A DNA stretch of 64,000 nt from Saposhnikovia divaricata. Its lineage: Eukaryota; Streptophyta; Magnoliopsida; Apiales; Apiaceae. The notes beneath the pieces are model-generated. The model was not told the DNA's origin. It worked only from the letters and a program-made list of their open reading frames with translations, and searched no databases. The stretch is taken from contig CM071598.1 of NCBI GenBank assembly GCA_036435485.1, positions 144,316,148-144,380,147 on the forward strand, read 5' to 3'. Made by a program: the position numbers and the translations under genes. Positions 36,417 through 50,000 of this stretch are shown in pieces (the first letter of the stretch is position 1; each line of letters begins with the position of its first letter).

Positions 36417-39400
36417 TGTGACGCCCCCAAATCTGAGGTCAGAGATTCAGGTCGTCACGTCACCATCCAACCATAACATACCTGTATTAACTTTACAACT
36501 CAACAATACATCCATTCAGACCTCAATCTTACACACAAGCAAGTTAGAGTCTCAGAAACGATAATCAAAAGTGCCGCTAAATATTACAATTCATTTATAC
36601 AGATCAGAGTCTTACGCAATTCCACTTATACAACTATACTTGAAGACAAGTCTTACTATTACAGTTGAAAACCTATCAGACTTACTCTGTAGTATTTATC
36701 AGAAACTAAATCATCTCCAGGGTAAATATTCTACTCCTCTTCTGCTATTGCGGAGTTAACCGATCAAATTCTTCTCTTTCTGAAAAGTTTTTATAAAGCA
36801 AGAATGAGCTACATAATGCTCAGCAAGTTCACCATTTTGTAACATAATAATGGGGTTTATTTCGAAAACATTCCCAATTATATGGGTATATATCTCAGAT
36901 TTCAAAACATAATTGGATGCTGTATATGTCCGAGTTTGAATAAAACATCTGTACTCACTAAGGAGCTTTAAGAATAACATATGAACCCTTTATAAGGTTC
37001 CCATTTCAACATATCTCAAGTTTAAAAATATATATATGAGTATATCATTTTCGGCAAAACACTCTACGATTAACATACTGTACAGGGAATATTTCATTGC
37101 AAACCTCTTTCCTTCCATTAGCTTAGAAGGTTTCTCGTACAAAACATTTCATTCTTTGAAACAATTGCAAGAGTGCACTAACACGTGCCAATCTTTATAG
37201 AAAATCTTGCAGTTCTAGATACTGCACGATGTCAATATTTTCTCATCAAAATAGAACACTATCAGCAACTTGGCACAAAAGCCTAAGAAGCAGTGTTTGA
37301 GTATTTTTCCAAAGTGGAGGATGGGACTGGAAGAAAACATAAAAACCTGACAAGGATTGACGATGATCAGTCGCCACATCCAAGTCCAATAATCCGCGGG
37401 TCTTCTCTACCGGTAGAAGGATAGAAACTACATCCGTAACTATCCCTTGGGTGAAAACTACATCCGTAATCACCCTCGATGAAAACTACAACCGTAATCA
37501 TCCTTCGGCAACACCTGGGCCGGAATAATAATTGATGGACCGCCTGGCTCACGGCCGCTTACACATCCCGGGAATCGTTCGTCAACGGTTCCCACACCTG
37601 CCAGAGTCCCTTTTTATTTTTCTTTTAAAATTTGATTTTGATTGAAAACAGAGTAATTGAGGTCCGACATCAGTCGACCGATGATTCTTGAAATCATACA
37701 AGAAGCAGAACCTGACCGGGGGTTTTTGAAAATGTTTTGAGTTCGAAAGAGTTCGAGTTTGAAAGTATTAAATGTATCTTGGATTGACTACGTCTTTAAG
37801 ATAATGAACGATAATTAATAAATAATATTTTAAGATTTAATATTAATAATTAATAAAATAGTTATTCGATAGAATAAACTTTTAATCCAAGATAGGGTTT
37901 CGAGTATTTACGAAAATATAACAATAATTACTTGAGTATACGATACTCCCCGAATGACCCTTCGGGTTTTCGCAAACTAGTTACGATATAATAATATATC
38001 GCTCTCCGGTCAATAGTATATACGGACTGCTACGACCTCTATTGCTAGAGTCGTTGCCCGAAGAAAACATTTCAATCTAAGTTCAAGGGGTACAAGCATA
38101 TATGTACTTATACAATCTCAATTGCATCAATACTTCGATAAACATAGCATTTGATATAATTGAAAACTACAAACACAACAGTGAAAGTCCTTGTATATGG
38201 ATAAGTTTTGAAAAGTAAACTTGCCTTGGTTTGGTTGGGGTGGTCGAGCGTGCGGAGTCGAACGCTCTATACATAAGCAATAACCGCTCGTTAGTACCTT
38301 AACAATATCTCTTTAATTACGGGGTTTTAGGGGGGTACGAGATTAACTTAATGACCTCGTCTTACGACACTCTAGCCCCACTATAAGTTCATGTCATCAC
38401 TCGATTACGCTCGACAATTAATCAACTTAATTTAGTTACCACATTCGAATCATAACCATTACCCCTAGAATTATGCTCCACTAACGACTTTTTCCCTTGC
38501 GTAAAATTTAATCTAGAATTTTTATAAAATTCAAAAATTCATATTTTAATCCAATTCTTTTTGGGGGGTCTTCACCACTGCATTCCCTAACTTCTCAAAT
38601 TTTTCCATGATCCCACATATATTTTTAGGGGTTTAAACAAGGTTCACAAGGGGGTCACTTAGTGCAGTCCGGAATCCAGAAACACAATTCACTTCTCCGG
38701 CCATAACTTAAAATCTATACATCACCTAGCCATGAACCTTACATTTCCAGAAACTACATTCAATTATATTTCCAACAATATATGGTAGGACATCAGGGGA
38801 CAACATTTGGGGGTTCAAAACCGTGTTACAAGACAGGTCAATGTCCCTGGAAAAACTCAGCAAGCATATACTACTTAGATCCACCAATTTTCACAATTCC
38901 ACAACACAACCAACACTTAATTCACTTAGTTCATGGTTTATAACACTCATGAAGATACATATACTATCCACAATCATAAAAGTCACAATCACAACATCAA
39001 AACTCAAGATCCATGTCATCCATTACTTATACAACCAAGATTAACTCATATATACATGGATCTACTACCAAACATTATAAACACTACATAACCAAAAGGG
39101 TTTATGATTTTTATACCTTCTTGAGTAGCTAAAGACCTTGGGTGAGCTTTACAACCACTAAGAACACTTGGATGAGCCTTTAAAGACCTTAATCCTTCAA
39201 GATCTAAAAGATAAACATACATGGTTACTATTCACTCAATTTTCAACAATTTATAACTCAAGATTGGATGGTTAGAATGGCTTGAAATTCATAGCATACC
39301 TTCTATATGGAGTGTAGAGGACCTAGGAATTTTGCCTTGAATTAAGAGTGATGAGAAGTGGAAGAAAGAACTTCTCTTCCCCTTGTTTCTAGCTTTGGCC

Positions 39401-40070
39401 GAGAGCAATAATGCTAGGGGGGGGAAGAGTTTTTGTTTTTGCTTTTGGGTGTTGGTTGAAATAAAGTAAGGTGTTGGGTGATATGTAGTAGTCATATGTA
39501 TTATTGTATCACATGTTGGCACCCTAGGTAGTAGACTAGGCATGCACCATACTCCTTTGTCCCCTAGAATAATGCACCAACTAATCACTATTCATTGGTT
39601 GCTTTTGCATTTTCTAGTTTGCTTTTCTAACAATCTAGTTACATGAAGCTTGCATGTAATATCTTTCCTTGTATTATTATTCCTCCACCAATGCTTGTCA
39701 CTTAATCTTTAATTCATACCGTATCTTAATTAATCCCTCGTAATAATATTTTTTCGCGTAGAGATTTCCCTTATAATTCCTTAAGTACTTAATTGTGTAA
39801 ATTCCTCGAATGTTCATAATTCCTCGTCATAATTCTTAATAAATCTTTTAATACTCTAACCATTCTCAAATCCCAAGTTTTATAAATCTTACTAACAATA
39901 AGACTCCTGCCTTCACAATCTTCCTTTTTATCTTACATAATGAATGCAACAACATAATCTCTCAGACAATCAATTCTATTAATCAACAGGGATGACTAAA
40001 AAGGTTCCAACTTCACAATGTCATATGATATTATATAAAAGAAAATATTACAAAAATTAGGGTTCTTACA
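36417..40070 (-). repeat. 3' LTR of element B (3654 bp)
   Basis: Plus-strand start TGTGACGCCCCCAAATC and end GGTTCTTACA. It pairs with 54923-58579 (3657 bp). Three-unit 27-bp repeat at about 37417-37502. A minor G-run near 39417-39423 differs in length between the two copies. Confidence 0.95.
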
Positions 40071-41040
40071 GCCTCCCCTCCTTAAAAGGATTCCGTCCCG
40101 GAATCAGGTTGAAAACAGTTGGGGGGTACTTTTCATGTATCGTGCTCTCTAGTTCCCATGTCGATTTTTCGATATTCTGGTTTCTTCGCAAAACTCTCAC
40201 TAGTTTGACAACCTTGTTCCTCAGCACCTGTTCTTTTCTATCCATGATTTCTACGGGTTGCTCTACATATGTTAGGTCTGGTTGCAGATCCACTTGATCA
40301 TGTTCTATCACATGTTGGAAGTCGGTATGGTAGGGTCGTAGCATGGACACATGGAACACATTATGTACTTGCTGCAAGCTTGGGGGTAAAGCCAATTCAT
40401 AGGCTAACTTTCCCACTCGTCTCAAAATCTCAACAGGTCCAATAAATCTGGGGCTTAGCTTCCCCTTCTTACAAAATCTCATCAATCCCTTCCACGGTGA
40501 TACCTTCAACATCACAAATTCTCCTACCTCATATTCTTTTTCCTTGCGGGTCTGGTCCGCATACCTCTTCTGTCTGTCTTGGGCCGCTACCAGCCGTCCT
40601 CTTATGAGCTCGATAGTTTCTCTTGTCTGTTGGACCAGTTCAGGCCCTAAAATCTTCCGCTGTCCAACTTCTTCCCAACACAAGGGAGATCGACATCTTC
40701 GCCCATATAACGCTTCATATGGGGGCATTCCTATACTCGCATGGTAACCGTTGTTGTAGGAAAATTCGATCAACAGCAAGTGGTCATCCCAACTTCCCTT
40801 AAAATCGATGGCACATACTCTCAACATGTCCTCTATGGCCTGGGTGGTTCTCTCGCTCCGTCCGTCTGATTGGGGGTGGTATGCAGTACTCATGTTTAAC
40901 TTGGTCCCCACACAATCCTGAAAAATCCTCCAGAACCTGGAGTTGAACCTTGGGTCTCTACCAGATACAATGCTCACAGAAACCCCATGCCTTACCACGA
41001 TCTCCTTAGATATCTCATAAAATTTGACCCTTCGAAACAA
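40066..41040 (-). CDS. Element B: integrase core (partial), GPF/Y and chromodomain-like tail
   Basis: An open frame of 324 codons on the minus strand. It starts with MFRRVKFYEISKE, which comes from the joined foreign LTR piece, and then enters the integrase catalytic core at its second half: the second Asp in SGRDPRF and the Glu in SERTTQAIEDML are present, while the zinc domain and first catalytic Asp are absent. The middle carries FVMLKVSPWKGLMRF and RFIGPVEILRRVGKLAYEL (GPF/Y module). The tail (VLRRNQNIEKSTWELEST, then KYPPTVF) resembles the chromodomain end of Tekay/Del chromoviruses, which helps target insertion to heterochromatin. The stop TAA lies in the first bases of the 3' LTR, and the frame runs through the polypurine tract, as is common in this lineage. 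It stays open but cannot be a full integrase. Confidence 0.9.
   Translation of the reverse strand: MFRRVKFYEISKEIVVRHGVSVSIVSGRDPRFNSRFWRIFQDCVGTKLNMSTAYHPQSDGRSERTTQAIEDMLRVCAIDFKGSWDDHLLLIEFSYNNGYHASIGMPPYEALYGRRCRSPLCWEEVGQRKILGPELVQQTRETIELIRGRLVAAQDRQKRYADQTRKEKEYEVGEFVMLKVSPWKGLMRFCKKGKLSPRFIGPVEILRRVGKLAYELALPPSLQQVHNVFHVSMLRPYHTDFQHVIEHDQVDLQPDLTYVEQPVEIMDRKEQVLRNKVVKLVRVLRRNQNIEKSTWELESTIHEKYPPTVFNLIPGRNPFKEGRL
40071..40083 (-). other. Polypurine tract of element B
   Basis: Minus strand AAGGAGGGGAGGC, immediately before the LTR. Same as in A. Confidence 0.85.
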
Positions 41041-41232
41041 TGGGTTTCGTAAAAAAAAAAAAAAAAAAATTAATGACTTTTACATACACTCGTCTGTACC
41101 ATAAAGACGTAATATCAATTCGAAATCTTCATTTAATAATTCGTAGATATCGTGATTGCAAAAATTTCTCATCCACCCATAAATTACTATTCGTCCAGGT
41201 TTCGAATATTCCCGAAAGTTAGGGTTAGTGAA
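41041..41232 (-). repeat. Foreign LTR start fragment inside element B
   Basis: Homologous to 24448-24659 in A. A long A-run on the plus strand at about 41049-41069 lies at its junction side. Its LTR-like start is followed by an old polypurine-like tract at 41233-41246. Confidence 0.72.
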
Positions 41233-42474
41233 GTCTCCTCTCCTTAAAAGGATTCTATCTTAAGAACCTAAGGATAATAGTTGTGGATACAATTCCAACT
41301 TTACCTTTTCCAACTCTCAGGTTGACACTTCAACCCTATTGTTCTCTCCCTTCGTCTCACCAACGCCTTAATGTTGTTCCGCAACGCATACTCTCCTCGA
41401 CCTGTATTCCTTATCGGTTATTCTATGATTAAAAATTTCTATCCCACTACTCACACGTTCCTCTTCTACCTTGTTCATAGCATCCGTGTTGAGTCCTTGT
41501 ATCATTGGCCCGTGAATGCTTTGTGGTCGTGTTTTGTAATCTGAGGCAACGTCAATACGCACGGTATTCCTCATATTCCTGCGCTTGATTAGCAGGCATG
41601 TATTGCCTCCCGTCAGCCGTTACCACTTGCTATGGATACTGTATAGTCTTCGGTATACGTCGAACCAGTTCAGCTACTATGTCCCTCGTTCCTTGACTTC
41701 TTCGTAACGCAAGAGAAGCGAAACTTCTTCTTTCGTAGCACGCTCTACAGGAGACGTCCTTACGTTCGCATGGCGATGATCGTGATAACAACATTCATTT
41801 CATGGATAAGTTTTTATTCTCGATTTCCCTGTGAAATCTAAGGCACGACACTAAATACAAATTCGATCGTCTGGATAATTCTTCTTCCATGTCCGTCAGC
41901 CACAGATCAAATTAGTACATACGCTCAATCTCTTTGTTAAATATACTTGAAAGCACCTTCAATATTCGAAGTTTAACCTTAAGTCTTTATCTTACGTAAT
42001 CGCTGTAGAAGTTTTATATTGCACCACCATCTCTTCCGTATATAATTCGATAATCTTCTAAATTGAAAGTCTCTTATAGGTAAATCACTTGGTCCAACAA
42101 TTATAAATCAACTAGGGCCATCTCTTGGCTCGGTCTTCGGTGACCTACTTATGAAATTCATTATAATTCTGTCCACGTTCAAGATTTTCTACAGGCGGAA
42201 TTAATCCACTAGATCTCTATCATTCTGCTTTTGGCATGTCGCGTTCCTACTTAATAGTTTGCCAATACCATTCTTCATTTCAGTTTACCAAACATTCCCT
42301 TAATTCTCTACACATCTTTTTCCTTCCCCATAATTTAGTCATTTTCCTCTAGCATAATTCTTTATGGTATATACTCTATTTTCTTGGTCAATACTGACTG
42401 AATTCCAATTTCGAATAATACCTTCTATAGGTATCGGCCACCACACTGGCCTTCCCTAGGTAATAACAAATTTC
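41233..42474 (-). pseudogene. Element B decayed internal region, part 1
   Basis: Aligns with 24660-25905 in A almost throughout, including the degenerate integrase zinc-like region. No open frame worth calling. Interrupted by the CACTA element at 42475, in the stretch that corresponds to the VNVVADALS codons of RNase H. The last three bases, TTC (42472-42474), are the CACTA target duplication. Confidence 0.7.
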
Positions 42475-42672
42475 CACTACGCCATAAGTGGGCTACTGTA
42501 ATGCTTTTTTGTAAGCGTTACACAAATAGTGTTACAATAGCTAGTAAAGTTCATACCTATTGTAACACCGCTCGATTGGTGTTACATTAGCCATATATCT
42601 AGTGTTACTCTGAAATTACGGTGTTACGTGAAATGTAACACCACACCGTGGTGTTACAATAGGTAATACTAG
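42475..42672 (+). repeat. CACTA left end with subterminal repeats
   Basis: The terminal inverted repeat is followed by several copies, in both orientations, of a motif close to GTGTTACAATAG. In the En/Spm family, such subterminal repeats are binding sites for the smaller element protein. Confidence 0.8.
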
Positions 42673-43297
42673 TTTTTGAATTTTACTATTTTTTTAAAAT
42701 TTTTAATACTAATATTTGTTTTTTTAATAACTTTTAATTAATAAATCTATTACTCTTTAACCCAATTTCCGGAAAATGAAAACCCTCTTTGATTTTAAAT
42801 TAACGAACTCCTTATTTGGATTAAATATTAATTTTAGAAATTCATATAATAATAATAAGTACTAAATAAAATAAATATGTTTTGAAAATAATATAATATA
42901 TTTAGATGGTTTCTCTCACTAAAATATAAGAATTAATATAGTAAAAAATTTAGAATATTTTTATCACTAAAATTTATATATAAATATATAACATATATTT
43001 TGTATGACTTTTTAAAAATTATGAAAAATGATTAAAAAATAAATTAAAAACTAATAATATATTAGAACTGCCAGCGTGGAGTACATTTGTTTCCCCCCAA
43101 AACGAAAATAGATAACCCCGCTCTCACAACCCACTTATCCAAACAGTCAAACACTCATCCCTCTGGGTGCTCTCGGTGGCCGTCGTCTCTCTCTTTTGTC
43201 TCTCGTCTCTCTCTATCTATCACTCTCTCTCTCTCGCTCTTTCTCCCCCTCTCTCTCCCTCTCTCACTCCCTCCCCCTCTCTCTCCCTCCCTCCTCT

Positions 43298-43344
<47 letters not shown>

Positions 43345-44458
43345 CCTCTCAGTCTCTCCCCCCGCTCTCTCTCTGAATCTAATCAACATTGAACTAACAG
43401 GTATTTGTCTCTCTCTCTCTCTCAGGATTCTGTGGAGCTGTTTGCAATTAGGGTTTCGAAATTGGGGGAATCTTGTAAAAAGTTATATTTGGGCTTTGGA
43501 GCTGCTAGTAAGGTACTATATGGCATACACTTGCTTAAGAATAAGATTACTAAATTAGGTATTTTTTTTTTATTTTTTGATGTTTTTAATTAGAGATTTT
43601 GATGTTGTTTATGTATGATTTTACCCTTTTTTTTTGCTTTGTGTCTGCATGTTTGTTAAGTGTATTTTGAGGTGTATCTCTTTTGTGCTTAACACTTAAT
43701 TACTACTTAAGTGAATGAGCTCTATTGTTATTTTTACTTGAAAATTGATAGAGCAATATAAGTTAATTGGGATTACAACAAAACCTTTTCTGTTGGTCTG
43801 ATTGGAGAGAAAGAAACTTGGCAAATTTGTGTAAGTAGGCATGTGGTTTGTTTTTTAAGAACCCTTCAACTTTCAATTTGTTAAGTTGTAGACAACAACT
43901 ATATAAATTTACCAAGTACTGTGCTTTTACATTTTCCACAAGTTAATCCTGCTTCTGTCACCGCCTTCATAGTTAAACACTTGAACTGCTAAACAGACGG
44001 TATAGACCCTAAATAGTTTGGTTGAGGAGATTGAAGTTCGTGGTTATATCTTAATGTGAAGTGAAGATATACTGGAGACCGAGGATTTCATGATTCTACA
44101 AGGACTGGCTCTCCTTAGGTTTCTTACAATGCTAACTGCTTGCATTATAATAATGAGAGGAAGGATTATAATAATGAGAGCAAAGATTTTATGCTTGATT
44201 AAAAAATATTAGAATACGATAATATTCGCCTCACTTACTTGCTTAAGTTTATTTGATCTGTAGCCTATAGGAATAATAAATTTATAGGGTGTGGTGGCCA
44301 TTTGGTTCGGCTACCATCTGGTTTGATAGTTAATATTAATATGGTATGGTCTCAAACTAGTTAATATTTTACTACGTATATTGAACCGATATGTAGATTT
44401 AATTACTTTGGGGTTTATACTTTATAGGTGCAATCTTCGGAGGACCTAGGTTTTAGAT
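42673..44458 (+). other. CACTA 5' region with (CT)n tract
   Basis: AT-rich DNA from 42673 to about 43070, then a long pyrimidine tract, mostly (CT)n, at about 43185-43375, a shorter (CT)n at about 43409-43424, then non-coding DNA up to the transposase start. The tract is a likely part of the promoter or 5' untranslated region. Frames in it are Ser-Leu low complexity and were not called. Confidence 0.6.
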
Positions 44459-46596
44459 ATGGAACCTGATAGCGACTATCCAGATAGTGATGGTAACTGG
44501 ATAGGACTTCCAAGATATAGTACAGAGTATATAAAGGGGATAAAATCGTTTATGGAAAACGCATTTCCCCTTTATTCAGTAGGGGATGAAATGAAGTGCC
44601 CCTGCAAAGATTATAATGATCGCAAATGGCAACTTCGAGATGTAATATATGATCATCTCATATGCAGAGGGCCTTCTTTGTTATGTGTCCATTGGATTTG
44701 TAAGGTTTCACAAGTCCAAGTAAAAAATAGTGCCGATTTCAAGGATTATGACACTAGGACTGCTTTCGGAGATAATTTACAAGCGATGTTTGACTGCACG
44801 GGTAGAAGGTTTCAGAATGTAGAACAAGGACCAAATCCATCTGCTAGAAAGTTTTATCGCCTTGTCGAAGAGGGAAAACAACCATTATATCCGGGCTGCA
44901 CAAATTTTTCTCGGTTGAGTTTTATGATTAGACTTTATCATTTAAAGTGTATTCATGGAATTACCGAGTCGGCCTTTGGAGATTTACTAGTACTTATAAA
45001 AGATGCATTTCCGGAAGCCAATGTGCCTTTATCCTTCAATGCTGCAAAGAACATCATCAAAGAATTAGGTCTTGATTATCAGAAAATACATGCATGTCCT
45101 AATAGTTGCATGTTGTATTGGGGCACAAATAAAGATAAACAAGGCTGTGATCATTGTGGGGTTTCAAGGTGGAATTTACAAGAAAAGAAAGGGTCTGCTG
45201 TTGTTAATGATCCAGAGAAGTTGATTAGCAAGGTTCCAGCAAATGTGATGAGATACTTCCCTTTAATACCAAGGTTGCAAAGGATGTTCATGTGCAAAGA
45301 ATTTTCGAATCTCATGACATGGCATGCAACCGAACGGATAAAAGATGGGAAATTAAGGCATCCAGGAGACGCGGAAGCATGGAAGACAATGGATGCTAAC
45401 TATCCTGATTTTTCGTCCGAAATTCGAAACATAAGACTAGGTGCAGCTGCTGATGGATTCTGTCCATATCGTACAAAAGCTAGTCATAGTACATGGCCAA
45501 TTCTACTAGTAAACTATAATCTCCCACCTTGGCTTAGCATGAAACAAGAAAATTTGATTCTTTCAACGTTAATATCTGGTCCAGATTCTCCTTTGAACAG
45601 TATAGATGTATACATGCAGCCATTAATTGCCGAGTTGAGAGAACTATGGGATTCCGGTGTCGAGACATATGATGCCATGACTGATCAGAATTTTAATTTA
45701 CGGGCAGCGGTGCTGTGGACTATAAATGATTTTCCAGGATACGCCATGATGTCGGGTTGGAGTACAAAGGGTAAATTAGCATGCCCGGTGTGTCATTATG
45801 AGACCTGTTCAAAATACTTGAAACATAGCAGGAAAATGTGCTATATGCATCATAGAAGGTTTCTTAATCCTTCACACAAATGGAGGTTTGACAAGAAAAA
45901 ATTTAATGGGCAAATTGAATTGAGGCAGGGTCCGAAGATTTTTGGAAATGGTTGAAAAAAGTTGTGGAAAAGAAGGTCAATATTTCTGCTGATCTACATG
46001 TGCTTGCATTGGGCCCTAATCGAACAGCTACGAGGTTTAGTGGTTACGTGGTTAATGGATATCGTTTTCATACAAAGAGCCGAGATTCGAAATGCACAAC
46101 ACAAAACAGCGGTGTATTTCTTTCCGCAGAAACTACTAGCTTTGCAAGTTCAAAAGATGAAAACCCAATCGTCGGGGCTGTCAACTACTACGGATCAGTT
46201 GAGGAAATTATTAAAGTTGATTATTGGGGAGTTTTTCCGGTGGTTCTTTTCAAATGCTGTTGGTACCAGGAAGAGAAGGACTCGTATGGTTTCACCAAAG
46301 TGAATTTTAAAAAGTTAGTCTGCAAATCAGATCCCTATGTGATGGCGTCACAAGTGCAGCAGATATTCTATGTTGAAGATCCGATTGAAAGCATGGTGCA
46401 CTATGTCATAAAAAAGTTACCGAGGGACTGGTGTGATGCCGAAGACCACACTATTGTTGATGATCAGATAGACCATAACCATCATGATATACATGATACT
46501 CAGACTGAAGATGGTGAATTTAGTTGGTTTAGGGATGATGTCCCTAAACGACAAATTCCTTTGTCACCTACTACAGCAAAAAAGCCTCGTGTTTAA
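44459..46596 (+). pseudogene. CACTA TNP2-like transposase, internally deleted
   Basis: The ATG at 44459 opens a 498-codon frame. Residues about 15-80 match the transposase-associated domain (SFMENAFPLYSVGDEMKCPC, then HLICRG). The rest is the Transposase_21 (TNP2) body: LSFMIRLYHLKCIHGITESAF, CPNSCMLYWG, FPLIPRLQRMF and ILLVNYNLPPWLSMKQE, with CPVCHYETC near residue 440. The frame ends after PKIFGNG at 45955. A second frame, overlapping from about 45935, continues with the DUF4216-type C-terminal domain (RFSGYVVNGYRFHTKSRD, then VDYWGVFPVVLFKC) to 46596. From family knowledge the middle of the transposase, with the conserved LDVMHIEKN-type region, is missing: a deletion that also shifted the frame. 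The product would catalyse element excision if complete. Confidence 0.9.
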
Positions 46597-47026
46597 TATT
46601 TTATTTATGTGTTTTTAATTTCTTTTCAAGTCTTTGATCTGTTGTATGACATCTCCTACGTCGAGATAGGTTTTTAAGTGTATTTAGGGCAGTACGATTA
46701 ACTTAAATATGAATTGTAAGATTCAGTTTTTAAGTGTGTAATAAGTATTAAGTCTACCTTTACTCTTTTTATATTCTTGCTTTCATTACTCTTTTTAGAC
46801 ATTTATAACTCTGTTACGTGTTTAGGGGAGTACATGTTAACTTTTATATGAATTGTAATAATCGATTTTTAGGTGTGTAATAAGTATTAAGTTTGCCTTT
46901 ACTTTTTTTATATTCTTGCTTTCATTAGTTTTTTTAGATGTTTACAAATCTGTTACGTGTTTAGGGGAGTACATGTTAACTTTAATATGAATTGTGACTG
47001 ATAATCTTCTTTCCATTTTGTGTAGG
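46597..47026 (+). other. Spacer between the two CACTA genes with local duplication
   Basis: No gene. A block of about 115 bp (containing TTTTTAAGTGTGTAATAAGTATTAAGT and ACTCTTTTTATATTCTTGCTTTCATTA-like words) occurs twice, near 46730-46850 and 46870-46990, as an imperfect tandem duplication. Confidence 0.6.
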
Positions 47027-50000
47027 ATGGCTGACAAAATGGTTAATATCAATTTGCACCATGGAGGTATCTTCAAGAAGACTACCTATTATGGGGGAAA
47101 GAGGTTCATAGTGAACAAAGTGGATTCTGCAGAACTCTCCTTCACTATGGTTATGGAATATGTCAAGGAGTACCTTAAATTATCAGAAATTGGAGGAGTG
47201 TATACCAAAGCTGTCGGTGGTTGGAAACTTTTGTCAAGGGATAAAGAACTGTTTGATATAATTAATGGACTTGGAAACCAAGATGATGTTGATTTGTATG
47301 TTGACACTGTTGTTGACCCTGAAGTGGAGCCCGCAGATCATATGCAGCCACAAGTAATTATACGACCGAGGAAGAACATAATCCAAGGTATAAATGCTAT
47401 ATATAATAGTGCATTCTAGTGCATTGGAAAAGACATGTATATGGTATATGTTTTACTACCCATATGATTCTAACCATTTTCAACCGCTTCCTTAACAGGC
47501 TCACCTAAAGAACAAGTGAAGCGTAAATTTGTGACTGCACATCAGCTCCAACAGGAACAACAAAAACAGAAAAAGAAGAAGATGGTCAATCAGAATTTAC
47601 CTGAGCTGCCTAAGAGGATTTTAACAACACGAAAGTGTAATATGCCAGCTGTGGAGACTCTAGAACCTGAACAAGCAGTTGTTAATTCAAAAGGAACAGC
47701 GAGAAGGAAGTTGAGTTTACCAGATGACAAGAGAAATGGAAAAAGTAATAAGGTCGGGAATGAAATTGCTGCTGAGGTACCATCTTAACACCTGCATTAT
47801 TAGTTCTAGCTCTATACACGTATCTTTATCAAAAGCAATGCTACTTATGTGTTAATTTTCATGGACCACCCCTCAAAGTACATGGCATCACAGTTATATA
47901 AAAATTGTTCTGTTTTTTTACTACTCCATTCAGATAACAAAATGATGGTATAATGTCTTGTAGTTACCAAAGCACTCGTCGCAAGCAGTGAATAAATATG
48001 AGCTGGATAGAATCAAACGTGTGCAAGAAAACAAGGCAAAGTTTGATGAACTTGGGTTGGGAAAGTATGGGACTGATCCAAATCCACCTACAGTACAGAA
48101 ACAGAAATGAGAAGACAAAGTGGTTTCTGATGATGAATATGTCTTGGAAAGTGAGCACGAAAGTGATGATTCATCGAAGGTAGTATAGAACTGATTATTT
48201 ACTTGACATTCATCAAAGTGGTTTCTAATTATAGTCTGATTATGTCAAGGAAATGAAAAAGATACCAGCTGGCCCCAGAACTCGTTCCCGAGCCAATGCT
48301 ACCACTACTATGAACACGGAGACTGCATCTGCTCCAAAAATTTTAAAGCCGACGTGTAGTAAATTGTTAAAACAATGTGGTAATATTGCAGGTGGTTCAG
48401 CTGCGGCTTATATAGCACTGCGGGAACGTCAGAAGCAAAATATAGAAGCTGATCCAAGGATAGAGGATGTTGGTGAGTCGAGTTTACACAATGCCCTTGA
48501 AACAGTTGAAAAAGGTAATAAATATGTACGCATAGATAAAAGGTGAAAAATGTAATAGATTATTAGAAATAATTAGTATAATAATACACTCACTTTCCCA
48601 TTATGTTTTTTATATGTGGCCAGGTCCTAAAAAACTTAGAGGACGGACAAAAATGTTAAAAGTTCATGGGAGGAGTCCAACTGAAAAGCCTGTCATTACA
48701 TTGAGTAAAAAGGGTCAACCGATTGGAGACAGGAAGGTCAGAGCTGAGCTAAGTAATTTTCTAGGGACGCTAGTTAAGCAACACGTGTCTCTAACTCATG
48801 TTAACTGGCATGTTGTTCCACAAGAATTGAAGAAGAAAATGTTGGAATATACTTTGGTAATCCCTTTATCTTAGTTTATATTAATATATGGGAAAAAAAT
48901 ATATCCATGATGCACTGAAATAATGCATTCTTATGTTTGACATATTATAGGATAGGTATGATATTCCTGCACACGGGGAAAAATATATAAATAAGACACT
49001 TAATACTCTTTGGAGAGTGCACAAGTCCCGTGTCAAGAAGGATCATTATACAGAGTATGACAGTGACGAGAAAAGGATTGAAAACAGGCCACGTGATATT
49101 CCACTTGAGGATTTTAAGGTTTTGTTGAAGTACTGGGCAGATGAAGGAGTGCAGGTTAGCATATTACTGACCGAGTATTTGCATTTATTTGCCTATATTT
49201 ATTTTGCACCAAATTACAATTTCCGTTGAATACTTTTTATTATAGTCACTTGCCGTGGAAAATGCGGCTCGTCGGAACTCATATGCTGACCCCCACACTC
49301 TTGGTCGTAAAACTATTGCTGAAGTTAAGGAGAAACTGGTATGACATCATTTTAATTGTGCATAATTATTTGTTCAATTTCATTTTAGTTGTGCTAGACC
49401 TTGTTGATTCTCTTGACAATCTTGTATTGCTAGAAACAAAAGGACCCCAATCTGGCCTCCCCGTCACGAGCTAGAATCTACTTCAAAAGTCGTAAACACA
49501 AAAAAGGGCGCAAGTACAAGACTAATAGGGCTGCAATCAACAAAACAATTGTAAGTGCTTTTAGTCATAAATAATAAACCTGAATCTGTTGCTTATTCCT
49601 AATTATTTTTTACGTTATTTTGTTGTTACTTAGTTTGTATCAGTTTAGGCGTTATTATTTATTTTATGCAAACGGCTTTGGTTTATCCTATATTCGAGTG
49701 ATTGGTTTTTTTTATGTTGATCGGGTAATAAAAGTACTAGTGCCTCTGATTACGACCCAGCATCTCTGATTATCTGCTACATCTCAATGTTTTTACTGAT
49801 TACGTTCCAGTTTCAAGTTATCTTTGCTTCAGACGATGTGTGGTTCAAATTAGCCAACTTTATCTTATATATTCAAGTTATCTTTCATCAGTGATATACA
49901 ATTACATGTTAACTCAATTATGTAAATTTCACTTATAGGAAACCATTGTTAAGGTGCTGAAAGAAGGAGGTGATGCAGATGCGGTGCTTCCCGGTGGCAA

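Noticed and set aside
43087..43558. Ser-Leu-Pro-rich frames over the (CT)n tract
   Set aside because: Low-complexity microsatellite reading in all three frames.
47027..47387. PB1-like exon as a captured host gene
   Set aside because: It splices in frame into a Transposase_24 gene typical of En/Spm elements, so it is treated as part of the transposon.
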